54,195 nucleotides of DNA from Ignavibacteriales bacterium CG18_big_fil_WC_8_21_14_2_50_31_20 (lineage in GTDB: Bacteria; Bacteroidota; Ignavibacteria; Ignavibacteriales; Melioribacteraceae), in assembly GCA_002786785.1 (NCBI GenBank), contig PCUD01000068.1:1-54195 (forward strand), read 5' to 3'. Both the position numbers and the translations under genes were made by a program. Within the stretch, counting starts at the first letter, position 1; each line of letters starts with the position of its first letter. The notes under the pieces are model-generated. The model saw only the letters and a list, made by a program, of their open reading frames with translations. It had not been told where the DNA came from and made no database searches. This document shows positions 7,146-15,988 of the stretch, piece by piece.

Positions 7146-9212
7146 TCATCTAAAAAACTGATATCTATTATCAACAATATCTGCTTCATTCTTTATTTCA
7201 AGTAACCACTGTGTGTATAAAGCAGATTTTTTTTGATTTAGCAAAGAAGTTCTAATAGAATTTTTTTGCATTGAGAAAGATGTTGAATCAAAAGGAGTTT
7301 TGCTAGTAACTTTAATTATATAACTTCCTCTATTACCTTTAAATGGCTCAGATATTTTATTTACAGGCAATTCCAAAGCTTTTTGTGAAAACGCATAATC
7401 CCTTCCTAAAGTTGGTATTGAGCCAGCTGGAGTAAAGTTAATAGCTGTTGATATTTTTGCATCTGAAAAAACTTCGGTAGCTTTATTAAAATCACTATCA
7501 GCTATTTTTGTTTCTATTTCTTTAGTAATAGATAACTCTTTTTCACTTTTTTTCTCTCTTTTTACCAATAACTCTATACTACTTTTAACTTCATCAAGAG
7601 GTTTAAACCCGGCTTTAGAAACATCTGAAATTAGTGCAACAACATAACCGCTTTGAAATTTGAAAACTGGTGTAATATCATCAACATCGTTGTCAAAAGT
7701 AAAAAGTAATAAAGAGCGGTTTGAACCAAGACCAGGAATTGAACTGGCATCTTTTAGTAAATCTGGTGTTTCAAGCACTTGATATCCTAATTCTTTTGCT
7801 GTTGATTCAAATCCGTTTTCTTCAGCTAAATATTGGAAATCCGTTGCAGTATTATACTTTTTATCAACTGTTGTTGGAGATGCAATAACTTTATTAATTA
7901 TGCTCTCAACAACATATTTATTATTTGTCTTATCAGTAACAAGAATAATATGCCATCCAAATTGAGATTTTATTGGACTTTGAATTTTTCCAACTCGCCC
8001 ATTAAAAGCAGCTTTTTCAAATTCTGGAACCATTTGTCCTTTGCCAAACCAACCAAGAGAACCACCATTTTTTCCACTTCCTGGATCTTCAGATTTTTCA
8101 ATGGCTATTTTAGCAAAATCGCCACCAGATATAAGATCTTTATAAATTGTTTTGGCTTGGTTTTCATCTTTAACTAAAATATGCGATGCTTTAACAAGTG
8201 TTTCATTTGATTTAATACTCTTGTTAACTTTATAGAGAATAAAACCTTCATTAGTTAAAACAGGGCCAACAAAAGAACCAGCTTTTGCATTTACTATTAA
8301 ATCTTGTGCCGCTGCAGGAATTTGTGAAATTTGTAATGTGTCTTTTGAATATGGTTTTTCTGAATAAATTTCAACAAAAGTTTTGAAACCACTCGTGTCA
8401 GATTTAACTTTCTCAAGAATTGCGGATAAATTTTTCTCAATTGCAATTGTATCGGAATGTGAAGCTCCAGTATTAAAAATCACATATTTTACTTTTCTTG
8501 TTTCTTCTTTTTTGTAATCATTTTTGTGCTCGGAATAATAGTTACTAATTTCATCATTAGTAGGAATTAATGTTGAATCATTTTGAATAGGTAGGCTAAC
8601 TAAAATATAATCAGCATTCATTCTAACATTATCATCATCAAATTTTCTTCTAATTTCTTCATCAGTAACAAAAGCAGAAGCATTAACAAGACTGGTCAAT
8701 TTTTCTTGAAGTATTTGCTGTCTTACTTGATCTTCTATCTGAAGAATAGCGGTTTTGTTTTGTGGATTTCTAATAGCAGCATCATAAGCTTCTCTATTAA
8801 ATCTTCCAGTAGAATCAATAAAATATTGAGTAACTGATTGTGGAGGATTTGGTCCCAGCAATAAATCTTTAATCTCATTATCTGAAACATTTAAATCATA
8901 CTCACTAATTTTTTGTTCCATTAATTTTTGACTAACTAAACTTTCCCAAACTTGATCGCGAAATTGATCCATTTGGCTTTCTGGTATTTCTTGTCCATTT
9001 TGTTTTAATTGAAATTCTCTATATCTATCCAATAAATTTGCAAAATCTTGGTAAGATATTTTTTCACCATTAACTTTACCTAAATCATTACTTCTTGTGC
9101 CAATTGCATCAGCAATTTTTGAATCTGAAAGAACCATAAAGAGCACAAATAATCCGCCAACTGTAACAATGAACCATGGAGCTAGGCTCCGCATCTTAGC
9201 CATCATTCCCAT
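7146..9212 (-). CDS. PpiD/SurA-like peptidylprolyl isomerase, membrane-anchored
   Basis: 688 residues from the ATG at 9212. A longer TTG-initiated frame would begin inside a GGAGG Shine-Dalgarno site, which instead fits this ATG with about ten nt spacing. One N-terminal transmembrane helix (APWFIVTVGGLFVLFMVL) anchors a large periplasmic part: a SurA_N-like chaperone domain (about 35-200), then a parvulin PPIase domain with KASHILVKDE, GGSLGWFGKGQMVPEFE and FGWHIILV, then a second, degenerate rotamase-like region. The layout is that of PpiD-type foldases helping outer-membrane or secreted proteins fold. It is transcribed alone. Confidence 0.85.
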   Translation of the reverse strand: MGMMAKMRSLAPWFIVTVGGLFVLFMVLSDSKIADAIGTRSNDLGKVNGEKISYQDFANLLDRYREFQLKQNGQEIPESQMDQFRDQVWESLVSQKLMEQKISEYDLNVSDNEIKDLLLGPNPPQSVTQYFIDSTGRFNREAYDAAIRNPQNKTAILQIEDQVRQQILQEKLTSLVNASAFVTDEEIRRKFDDDNVRMNADYILVSLPIQNDSTLIPTNDEISNYYSEHKNDYKKEETRKVKYVIFNTGASHSDTIAIEKNLSAILEKVKSDTSGFKTFVEIYSEKPYSKDTLQISQIPAAAQDLIVNAKAGSFVGPVLTNEGFILYKVNKSIKSNETLVKASHILVKDENQAKTIYKDLISGGDFAKIAIEKSEDPGSGKNGGSLGWFGKGQMVPEFEKAAFNGRVGKIQSPIKSQFGWHIILVTDKTNNKYVVESIINKVIASPTTVDKKYNTATDFQYLAEENGFESTAKELGYQVLETPDLLKDASSIPGLGSNRSLLLFTFDNDVDDITPVFKFQSGYVVALISDVSKAGFKPLDEVKSSIELLVKREKKSEKELSITKEIETKIADSDFNKATEVFSDAKISTAINFTPAGSIPTLGRDYAFSQKALELPVNKISEPFKGNRGSYIIKVTSKTPFDSTSFSMQKNSIRTSLLNQKKSALYTQWLLEIKNEADIVDNRYQFFR

Positions 9213-9305
9213 AATATTAACTTCCTCCAACTAAAAAACTATTTTAAAAAACACGATTGTAAATTTAGTTAGAGTATTGCCTAAAATCAATAATATAACA
9301 TACAT

Positions 9306-9338
9306 CAAAATTATGTTAAGTTATTTTATTTTAACAAA
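9306..9338 (-). promoter_or_regulatory. Candidate Bacteroidota-type promoter for the PPIase gene
   Basis: On the minus strand TTTG (9338-9335), a 21-bp spacer and TAATTTTG (9313-9306) match the -33/-7 consensus TTTG/TAnnTTTG. The start codon is about 94 nt downstream. AT-rich background makes chance matches possible. An overlapping inverted repeat TAACATA/TATGTTA (9296-9302 and 9312-9318) may or may not be an operator. Confidence 0.4.
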
Positions 9339-9443
9339 ATATGCACTAATATAAATTCGTTTCCTATTATTGTAATAAATTTAAATTAGAGTTAACTTGA
9401 TATTGTAAATATTTAACTTATAAATCAATTAATGGAGGTAATA

Positions 9444-9941
9444 ATGCCAACAACAACCGAAAATTTAAAGGAAGCCTTTGCAGGTGAAAGCCAAGCAAAT
9501 CAAAAATACAGAGCATTTGCTGCAAAAGCTGAAAAAGATGGTTTTACTAACATTGCAAAATTATTTAAAACAACTGCAGAAGCAGAAAGAATTCATGCTG
9601 AAGGACATTTGAAAGCACTTGATAAAGTTGGTTCTACATTAGAAAACTTAAAAGAAGCAATTAGTGGTGAAACTTATGAGTTTGAAGAAATGTATCCCCC
9701 AATGTATGAACAAGCTGAAGCAGAAGGACATAAAGCCAAAAGGATGTTTAAATGGGCAGTTGAAGCAGAGCAAATTCATGCAAAACTTTATGCACTAGCA
9801 CTTGCAGCAGCTGAAGAAGGCAAAGACCTTGATGTTTCAGATTTTTATCTTTGCCCAGTTTGTGGGCATATTGAATTTGGTGAAGCACCTGAAAAATGTC
9901 CAATTTGTGGTGTTTCTGGCGATAAATATATACAAGTTTAA
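9444..9941 (+). CDS. rbr: Rubrerythrin
   Basis: 165 residues from the ATG at 9444; the upstream ATG at 9432 overlaps the GGAGGT Shine-Dalgarno site and is rejected. The N-terminal ferritin-like four-helix domain carries the di-iron ligands (FAGESQANQKY, AEAERIHAEGH, FEEMYPPMY, AVEAEQIHAKLY). The C-terminal rubredoxin domain has CPVCGH and CPICGV, which bind one iron. The enzyme reduces hydrogen peroxide in anaerobes and microaerophiles. It is transcribed alone from a 230-bp divergent spacer and ends at a long perfect hairpin. The canonical domain order and length argue against reverse rubrerythrin or bare ferritin. Confidence 0.95.
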   Translation: MPTTTENLKEAFAGESQANQKYRAFAAKAEKDGFTNIAKLFKTTAEAERIHAEGHLKALDKVGSTLENLKEAISGETYEFEEMYPPMYEQAEAEGHKAKRMFKWAVEAEQIHAKLYALALAAAEEGKDLDVSDFYLCPVCGHIEFGEAPEKCPICGVSGDKYIQV

Positions 9942-9954
9942 TTTCATTTTTTTT

Positions 9955-9988
9955 AGTAAAGATGTTTTAAACATCTTTACTAATTTTA
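9955..9988 (+). terminator. Terminator-like hairpin after rubrerythrin
   Basis: Perfect 13-nt arms (9955-9967 and 9969-9981, AGTAAAGATGTTT) around a single base, so the real loop will be wider. The following AATTTTAT is a weak U-tract. Confidence 0.7.
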
Positions 9989-10055
9989 TAAATAAACTCA
10001 CCCCAATTTCTTAAATTCCCTTATAATAAAATTTTAATTAATTAAGGAAAGTACG

Positions 10056-12155
10056 ATGAAGGTAAAAATTATGGTATTATTATTTACAACACTATTCTTT
10101 GCAGGATGCAACAGCAAAGATATAAATCCATTATTGGATAAATGGGAAACTCCATTTGAAACCCCACCATTTAATTCAATTATTGAAGAACATTATTTGC
10201 CAGCATTTTATGAGACCATAAAATTGCAGAATGCAGAAATTGATGCAATTGTTAACAACACAAATACTCCAACTTTTGAAAATACAATCGTGGCAATTGA
10301 TAATAGTGGTGAGCTTCTTAAACGAGTTAGCCGAGTTTTTGGTGCGATGAATGGAGCTATGAACAGCGATAAAATTCAAGAAATTTCAAAGGAAATTTAT
10401 CCAAAACTCTCCGAGCATTTTGATAATATTAATATGAATCCCGCACTTTTTACAAAAATTAAGGTGCTTTATGAAAAAAAGGCTAAATTAAATCTTACTA
10501 AAGAACAAAGTATTCTTTTAGATAATTATTACAAAGATTTTATACGTGGTGGAGCCAATTTAAATAAAGAAGATAAAGCAAAGCTTGGTAAAATTAATAT
10601 CGAACTTTCTACGCTTTCTATTCAATTTGGTGAAAATTCATTAAAAGAAACAAATAAATTTGAACTAGTAATTGAGAACAAAGACGATTTAGTTGGGCTT
10701 CCAGAAAGTGTTATTGCTAATGCTGCCGAAACGGCAACAAGTAAAGGCAAAAATGGGAAATGGATTTTCACAATTTCAAAACCAAGTTTAATTCCATTTC
10801 TTCAATATTCTGAAAAAAGAGATTTACGCGAAAAAATTTATACCGCTTATTTTATGAGTGGAAATAATAGCAATGAATTAGATAATAAAAACTTATTAGT
10901 AAAAATGGCAAATTTACGTTTAGAAAAAGCTAAATTACTCGGTTATGATTCACATGCTAACTTTGTACTAGATGAGCAAATGGCAAAAAATCCTTCAAAT
11001 GTTTATATGCTTTTAGAAAAAGTTTGGACACCCGCAATTAACCGAGCCAAAGAGGAAAGTGTGGAAATGCAAAAACTAATTACTAATGAAGGCAATAGTT
11101 TTAAGCTCGCTTCTTGGGATTGGTGGTATTATTCTGAAAAAGTAAAAAAAGAAAAATACAATCTTGATGAAAATGAATTACGCCCCTATTTTGAAGTTAA
11201 TAATGTAATTAAAGGGGTATTTGGTTTAGCTACTACTCTTTTTGGCATTACATTTGAAGAACGAAATGATATACAAAAATATCACCCAGATGTTAAAGTT
11301 TTTGAAGTAAAGGAAGCCGATGGAAAACATATTGGAATTTTATATACAGACTATTTCCCTCGTGATAGCAAGCGTTCTGGTGCATGGATGGATGAATTCC
11401 GCCGTCAATATAAAAAAGATGGCAAAATGGTAACTCCATTAATTTATAATGTTGGAAATTTTTCTAAACCGACTGGTGATATGCCCGCATTAATAAGTTT
11501 AGACGAAACGCTGACTTTATTCCATGAATTTGGACATGCTTTGCATGGATTATTATCAAACTGTACTTACGAATCAGTTGCTGCAACTGAAACTCCTCGC
11601 GATTTTGTTGAATTTCCTTCACAAATAATGGAAAATTGGGCTTTGCAGCCAGAGGTTCTAAAAACTTATGCTAAAAACTATGAAACTGGAGAAATTATTC
11701 CACTTGAATTAATAAATAAAATTAAAAAATCATCAAAATTTAACCAAGGTTTTGCTACAACGGAGTACCTTGCTGCTTCGTTTCTTGACATGGATTGGCA
11801 TACAATTACAGAGCCAATAACAATTGATGCAATTACTTTTGAAACTAATTCAATGAATAAAATTGGATTAATTCATGAAATAAAACCCCGTTACCGAAGT
11901 ACTTATTTTAATCACATATTTTCGGGTGGATATTCTTCTGGATATTACAGTTACATTTGGTCAGAGGTTCTTGATGCAGATGCTTTTGCAGCATTTAAAG
12001 AAAGTGGAAATATTTTTAATCCAGAACTAGCAAAAAAATATCGAGAATTTATTCTTTCCTCAGGTGGAACTGATGATGCAATGGAACTTTACAAAAAATT
12101 CCGCGGCTTAGAACCAGGAATTGAACCACTTTTAGAACGAAGGGGTTTAAACTAA
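10056..12155 (+). CDS. dcp: M3 family oligopeptidase / peptidyl-dipeptidase, lipoprotein
   Basis: 699 residues. The zinc motif H490-E-F-G-H494 with the downstream glutamate E519 (RDFVEFPSQ) is that of the M3 (thimet oligopeptidase/Dcp) family. YFPRDSKRSGAW and the C-terminal FSGGYSSGYYSYIWSEVLDADAF are further M3 landmarks. The first 18 residues form a lipoprotein signal (FFAGC, lipidated Cys18), so it is probably a periplasmic or membrane-tethered Dcp-like enzyme removing C-terminal dipeptides. AAGGAAAG precedes the start. Dcp rather than OpdA is inferred from length and motif context. A terminator follows. Confidence 0.88.
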   Translation: MKVKIMVLLFTTLFFAGCNSKDINPLLDKWETPFETPPFNSIIEEHYLPAFYETIKLQNAEIDAIVNNTNTPTFENTIVAIDNSGELLKRVSRVFGAMNGAMNSDKIQEISKEIYPKLSEHFDNINMNPALFTKIKVLYEKKAKLNLTKEQSILLDNYYKDFIRGGANLNKEDKAKLGKINIELSTLSIQFGENSLKETNKFELVIENKDDLVGLPESVIANAAETATSKGKNGKWIFTISKPSLIPFLQYSEKRDLREKIYTAYFMSGNNSNELDNKNLLVKMANLRLEKAKLLGYDSHANFVLDEQMAKNPSNVYMLLEKVWTPAINRAKEESVEMQKLITNEGNSFKLASWDWWYYSEKVKKEKYNLDENELRPYFEVNNVIKGVFGLATTLFGITFEERNDIQKYHPDVKVFEVKEADGKHIGILYTDYFPRDSKRSGAWMDEFRRQYKKDGKMVTPLIYNVGNFSKPTGDMPALISLDETLTLFHEFGHALHGLLSNCTYESVAATETPRDFVEFPSQIMENWALQPEVLKTYAKNYETGEIIPLELINKIKKSSKFNQGFATTEYLAASFLDMDWHTITEPITIDAITFETNSMNKIGLIHEIKPRYRSTYFNHIFSGGYSSGYYSYIWSEVLDADAFAAFKESGNIFNPELAKKYREFILSSGGTDDAMELYKKFRGLEPGIEPLLERRGLN

Positions 12156-12162
12156 AATTACT

Positions 12163-12199
12163 AAAAAATACTGAGGGCTAATAACCCTCAGTATTTTTT
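12163..12199. terminator. Bidirectional-looking terminator after the M3 peptidase
   Basis: Long stem AAAAATACTGAGGG (12164-12177) with CCCTCAGTATTTTT (12185-12198) around CTAATAA. The U-run is part of the stem. The remainder of the 204-bp spacer up to the DUF1015 gene is AT-rich; a TAGATTTG at 12299 resembles a -7 box but has no good -33 partner. Confidence 0.85.
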
Positions 12200-12359
12200 A
12201 GTGCAATTTCTTCATGGATCAATATTTGATGTAAGTGAATATTATATTACTATTTCCAATTATTTCCTTTTTTATTCCAAATTCTCGATAAATAATCTTA
12301 GATTTGTTACTTAAAAAATTAAATAATATTTCCCCCTAATTTGAAAAACAGGAGAAAAA

Positions 12360-13595
12360 ATGGCAATTATAAGACCTTTTAAGGGATTAAGACCTGACCC
12401 CCGAGTTGCTCATTTAGTAGCAAGTGTTCCGTACGATGTAGTTAACCGAAAGGAAGCTGCAGAATTGGCAAAAGATAATCCAATTTCATTTTTGCGTGTA
12501 ACTCGTTCCGAAATTGAACTTGATGAAAGTACGGATGCTTATTCAAATGAAGTTTATCAAAAAGCAAATACAAACATGCAACGCTTAATTCAAGAAGCTC
12601 CACTTATTGAAGACGAACAAGATAGATTTTATATCTACAGACTAATTTGGAAAGATGTTACACAAGTAGGAATTGCAGCAACATTTTCGGTTGAAGATTA
12701 TAATAATGACATTATAATGAAACACGAAAAAACAAGACGTGCAAAAGAGGATGATAGAACAAATCACATTGTTACTACAAATGTTCAGACTGGTGCTGTG
12801 TTTTTAACTTACAAGGGGATTGATGACATAAATGATTTGGTTGAAAAAACTATTCGAAACGAAGAGCCAATTTATAATTTTACAACTCCAGATAAAGTTA
12901 CTCATACAATTTGGGTAATGCCAAAAGAAGCTAATGATATAATTGTATTTGAAATTGGAAAAGCAGAACATCTTTATATTGCTGATGGACATCATCGTGC
13001 TGCAAGTGCAAGCCGTGCTCAAAAAGTTAAAATGGAAGAAAATCCAAACCACACTGGAAAGGAAGAATATAACTTTTTAATGGCTGTTTTATTTCCAGCA
13101 GAACAATTAAAAATTTTACCATATAACCGAGTTGTTTTTGAACTAAACAATTTAACTAATGAATCATTTTTAGAAAAAGTTAAAGCTAGTTTCACTATTG
13201 AAGCTTCTGAAATTTCTTCTCCAAACGAAAAAGGGAAAATTGGAATGTTTTTAGATAAAAAATGGTATATGCTAACTCCAAATGAAAATGTTGTTCCAGG
13301 CGAAGCTGCAGGCGATAAATTAGATGTTTCAATACTTCAAGATTTTCTATTAGCTCCAGTTTTAGGAATTTTAGATCAACGTACTGATAATAATATTGAT
13401 TTCATTGGTGGAATTCGTGGAACAGAAGAACTTGAAAAATTAGTAAATTCTGGTGCCGCTAAGGTGGCTTTTTCAATGTATCCAGTTAGTGTAAACGATT
13501 TAATTAATATTTCCGAGGTTGGTGAAACTATGCCTCCCAAATCAACTTGGTTTGAACCAAAATTACGAGATGGTTTAGTTGTTCATAAAATTTAA
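12360..13595 (+). CDS. DUF1015 family protein
   Basis: 411 residues opening with MAIIRPFKGLRPDP and VPYDVVNRKEA, and containing IADGHHRAASASR and ILPYNRVV, all hallmarks of DUF1015. The function is not established; the family is repeatedly found beside serine-biosynthesis genes, as here, where serC begins 33 nt downstream. AGGAG lies about six nt before the ATG. A role linked to phosphoserine metabolism (possibly a kinase) is inference from context. No signal peptide. Confidence 0.9.
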   Translation: MAIIRPFKGLRPDPRVAHLVASVPYDVVNRKEAAELAKDNPISFLRVTRSEIELDESTDAYSNEVYQKANTNMQRLIQEAPLIEDEQDRFYIYRLIWKDVTQVGIAATFSVEDYNNDIIMKHEKTRRAKEDDRTNHIVTTNVQTGAVFLTYKGIDDINDLVEKTIRNEEPIYNFTTPDKVTHTIWVMPKEANDIIVFEIGKAEHLYIADGHHRAASASRAQKVKMEENPNHTGKEEYNFLMAVLFPAEQLKILPYNRVVFELNNLTNESFLEKVKASFTIEASEISSPNEKGKIGMFLDKKWYMLTPNENVVPGEAAGDKLDVSILQDFLLAPVLGILDQRTDNNIDFIGGIRGTEELEKLVNSGAAKVAFSMYPVSVNDLINISEVGETMPPKSTWFEPKLRDGLVVHKI

Positions 13596-13628
13596 TTTTA
13601 ATATTTTAATCATAAAAGGAAAAACAAA

Positions 13629-14714
13629 ATGGAAAAAAGAATTTATAATTTCAGCGCAGGACCTGGAGTTTTACCTGAGGAAGTTCTTTTAGAAGCACAA
13701 AAAGATTTTTATTCCTATAAAGGTGAAGGTCTTTCTGTCATGGAAATGAGTCACCGCTCAAAAACTTATGACGGAATAATAGTTTCAGCAGAGAATGATT
13801 TGCGAACACTTTTAAACATTGGTGATGATTATGCCGTTCTATTTTTACAAGGTGGAGCAACTTTGCAGTTTTCGATGGTTCCATTAAACTTAATGCCACC
13901 AGCAAATAAAGCTGATTATATTGTTACTGGTGCTTGGTCTAAAAAAGCTGTTACAGAAGCCAAAAGAGTTGGAACAGTTAATATTGCTGCAACTTCTGCT
14001 GATTCTAATTTTAACTTTATTCCAAAACAAGATGTTTTTAAATTATCCGAAGATGCTTCTTATGTTCATTACACCTCTAACAATACTATTTTTGGAACTC
14101 AATTTAAACGAGAACCAGAAGTAGGTAAAGTGCCTTTAGTTTGTGATGCTTCATCTGATATTCTTCATAAACCAATTGATATAAATAAATATGGTCTAAT
14201 TTACGCTGGTGCACAAAAAAATATGGGACCAGCTGGTGTTGCTCTTGTTATTGTTAAAAAATCATTATTGAAAAGAAGTCCCGAAACACTACACACTTAT
14301 TTAAATTATAATGTACATGTTGAAAACAATTCAATGTATAACACTCCAGCAACTTATAGCGTTTATATTATGGGGTTAGTTTATAAATGGTTGCTAAAAA
14401 ATGGCGGTTTAGATGTCATGTATAGTATAAATAAAGAAAAAGCAAAATTGCTTTATGATGCAATTGATAATTCTGATGGATATTATAAAGGCTCTGCAAC
14501 AGTAGAAGATCGTTCACTCATGAATGTTACTTTTAACTTACAGAGTGAGGAATTAGAAAAGAAAATAATTGCCGAAGCAACTGCAAAAGGATTTTCTGGA
14601 TTAAAAGGTCATCGTTCCGTTGGTGGATTACGTGCATCAATTTACAATGCATTTCCTAAAACAGGAGTTGAAGATTTAGTTCAATTTATGGCTGATTTTA
14701 AAGCTAAAAACTAA
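13629..14714 (+). CDS. serC: Phosphoserine aminotransferase
   Basis: 361 residues, full length for SerC. It converts 3-phosphohydroxypyruvate and glutamate to phosphoserine, a PLP-dependent step of serine synthesis. YNFSAGPGVLPEEVL opens the protein, LQGGATLQF binds cofactor phosphate, the PLP lysine is K197 in YAGAQKNMGPAG, and GHRSVGGLRASIYNAFP closes the active site. AAAGGAAAA precedes the ATG. It is downstream of the DUF1015 gene and presumably co-transcribed; no serA lies in the window. A hairpin terminator follows. Confidence 0.96.
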   Translation: MEKRIYNFSAGPGVLPEEVLLEAQKDFYSYKGEGLSVMEMSHRSKTYDGIIVSAENDLRTLLNIGDDYAVLFLQGGATLQFSMVPLNLMPPANKADYIVTGAWSKKAVTEAKRVGTVNIAATSADSNFNFIPKQDVFKLSEDASYVHYTSNNTIFGTQFKREPEVGKVPLVCDASSDILHKPIDINKYGLIYAGAQKNMGPAGVALVIVKKSLLKRSPETLHTYLNYNVHVENNSMYNTPATYSVYIMGLVYKWLLKNGGLDVMYSINKEKAKLLYDAIDNSDGYYKGSATVEDRSLMNVTFNLQSEELEKKIIAEATAKGFSGLKGHRSVGGLRASIYNAFPKTGVEDLVQFMADFKAKN

Positions 14715-14722
14715 TTATCATT

Positions 14723-14768
14723 CCTCTTTAATTTCTCACTAGAAAGAGAGATTAAAGAGGTTAATTTT
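14723..14768 (+). terminator. Terminator after serC
   Basis: Arms CCTCTTTAATTTCTC (14723-14737) and GAGAGATTAAAGAGG (14746-14760) pair with one G-U, followed by TTAATTTT. Confidence 0.85.
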
Positions 14769-14831
14769 TACTAACTATATTATTTTATTGCTGTAACAAT
14801 TAAGCACTAAACAATTGAACCATTTAAGAAA

Positions 14832-15257
14832 ATGAAAATGAAAATTAAAACAATAGTGTTCATTATATCTATACTAATTTTTACAAGCTGTTCAGAAGAA
14901 CCCAAAACAATACTCTTCAATTCAGAAGCTTTTGCATTTTCAATTGGCGATGGATGGGAAATAAACGCGTCTGTAAATGCAAAAGGATTCGCTCAAATTG
15001 AAAAAGATAATAGTGAATTATATTTCACTAATCTTAACTATACTGTTAACTTATATACTCCCGAAGATACTATTTATAATGCCGATTACGGCTCAGTTAT
15101 TGATTCAACAAATGAAGAAATTTTGGATAAACAAATTGAATCGCAAATTGAACTCAATTCTGGCTTTATGGCTGGAAATTATTTAATTGAGTTTATTGTT
15201 GAAGATAAATATTCCAACACAAAAGATACACTTTCAACAAAACTTGTTTTGGAATAA
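14832..15257 (+). CDS. Small lipoprotein of unknown function
   Basis: 141 residues. A signal peptide (KIKTIVFIISILIFTSC) with the lipobox FTSC predicts lipid anchoring at about Cys20. The remainder is beta-rich (FAFSIGDGWEINASVNAKGF and repeated short strands) and could be one Ig-like domain. I do not recognise a family. Either ATG at 14832 or 14838 may be used. It lies between serC and the pRiA4b-like gene, separated from both by spacers of 65-117 bp, so co-transcription is uncertain. Confidence 0.7.
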   Translation: MKMKIKTIVFIISILIFTSCSEEPKTILFNSEAFAFSIGDGWEINASVNAKGFAQIEKDNSELYFTNLNYTVNLYTPEDTIYNADYGSVIDSTNEEILDKQIESQIELNSGFMAGNYLIEFIVEDKYSNTKDTLSTKLVLE

Positions 15258-15322
15258 GGTTTGTCTACTTTAAAATGAATTATTGATTAGCAACTTTTTA
15301 CTAATAATTTTGGGAGAAGCAA

Positions 15323-15934
15323 ATGGGAAAAATCCACGTATTGAGAAATATATTGCAAATAAAAATAGCTTTGGCTGGTGCAAAGCCTGCTATATATCGA
15401 ACTATTTTAATTGAAGATGATAGAACTTTCTACGATTTTCATAATATCATTCAAATAGTAATGGGATGGGAAAATTATCACTTATTTCAATTTCTTGCAG
15501 GCAAATATGTTATCTCCGACCCTACCCTACTTGAAGAAGATGGCATCCTTAATTCAAAAGAAATAAGGCTTAAGCAATTGTTTCATGAAGTAGGTGACAA
15601 AATGAAATATGAATATGATTTTGGAGATGGTTGGATACACAATATTAGACTTGAAAAAATTCTACCATTTAAATTAACTGAATCATATCCAACGTGTATA
15701 AAGGGAAAAAGACGTTGTCCACCAGAAGATTGTGGAGGAATTTGGGGTTATGAAAATTTAATTGAAGTAATGGCAGACAAAAAACATCCCGAGTATAAAG
15801 AGACAAAAAGTTGGTTAGGAGGCGTGTTTGACCCAGAGGAATTTGACATTCAATATATTAATGAAGAACTAAAGGGCTTAAATGATTATATTAAAAACTC
15901 TATGTATGAAGAAGAAGATGTTGATGACGAGTAA
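15323..15934 (+). CDS. Plasmid pRiA4b ORF-3-like protein
   Basis: 203 residues of the PF07929 type. The pattern KPAIYRTILIEDDRTFYDFHNIIQIVMGW, the YEYDFGDGWIHNIRLEKI strand pair and GKRRCPPEDCGGIWGYE are diagnostic; the two cysteines of CPPEDCGG are conserved. The function is unknown. The family was first seen on a plasmid and is often in accessory or mobile DNA. GGGAG lies upstream of the ATG. The restriction-modification gene starts 54 nt downstream on the same strand. Confidence 0.88.
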   Translation: MGKIHVLRNILQIKIALAGAKPAIYRTILIEDDRTFYDFHNIIQIVMGWENYHLFQFLAGKYVISDPTLLEEDGILNSKEIRLKQLFHEVGDKMKYEYDFGDGWIHNIRLEKILPFKLTESYPTCIKGKRRCPPEDCGGIWGYENLIEVMADKKHPEYKETKSWLGGVFDPEEFDIQYINEELKGLNDYIKNSMYEEEDVDDE

Positions 15935-15988
15935 TAAGGTGCGCAACAATACTTTATATCCAATTTTAAAATAAAGAGAATTTCACAA

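Noticed and set aside
9314-9336. TGTTAA-N11-TTAACA before rubrerythrin, considered as a Fur/PerR or CRP-type box.
   Set aside because: Spacing fits none of these families and the sequence is all A/T-rich; it also overlaps the candidate PPIase promoter.
9432-9443. ATG at 9432 as rubrerythrin start.
   Set aside because: It forms part of the GGAGGT ribosome site of the ATG at 9444, which gives the standard N-terminus.
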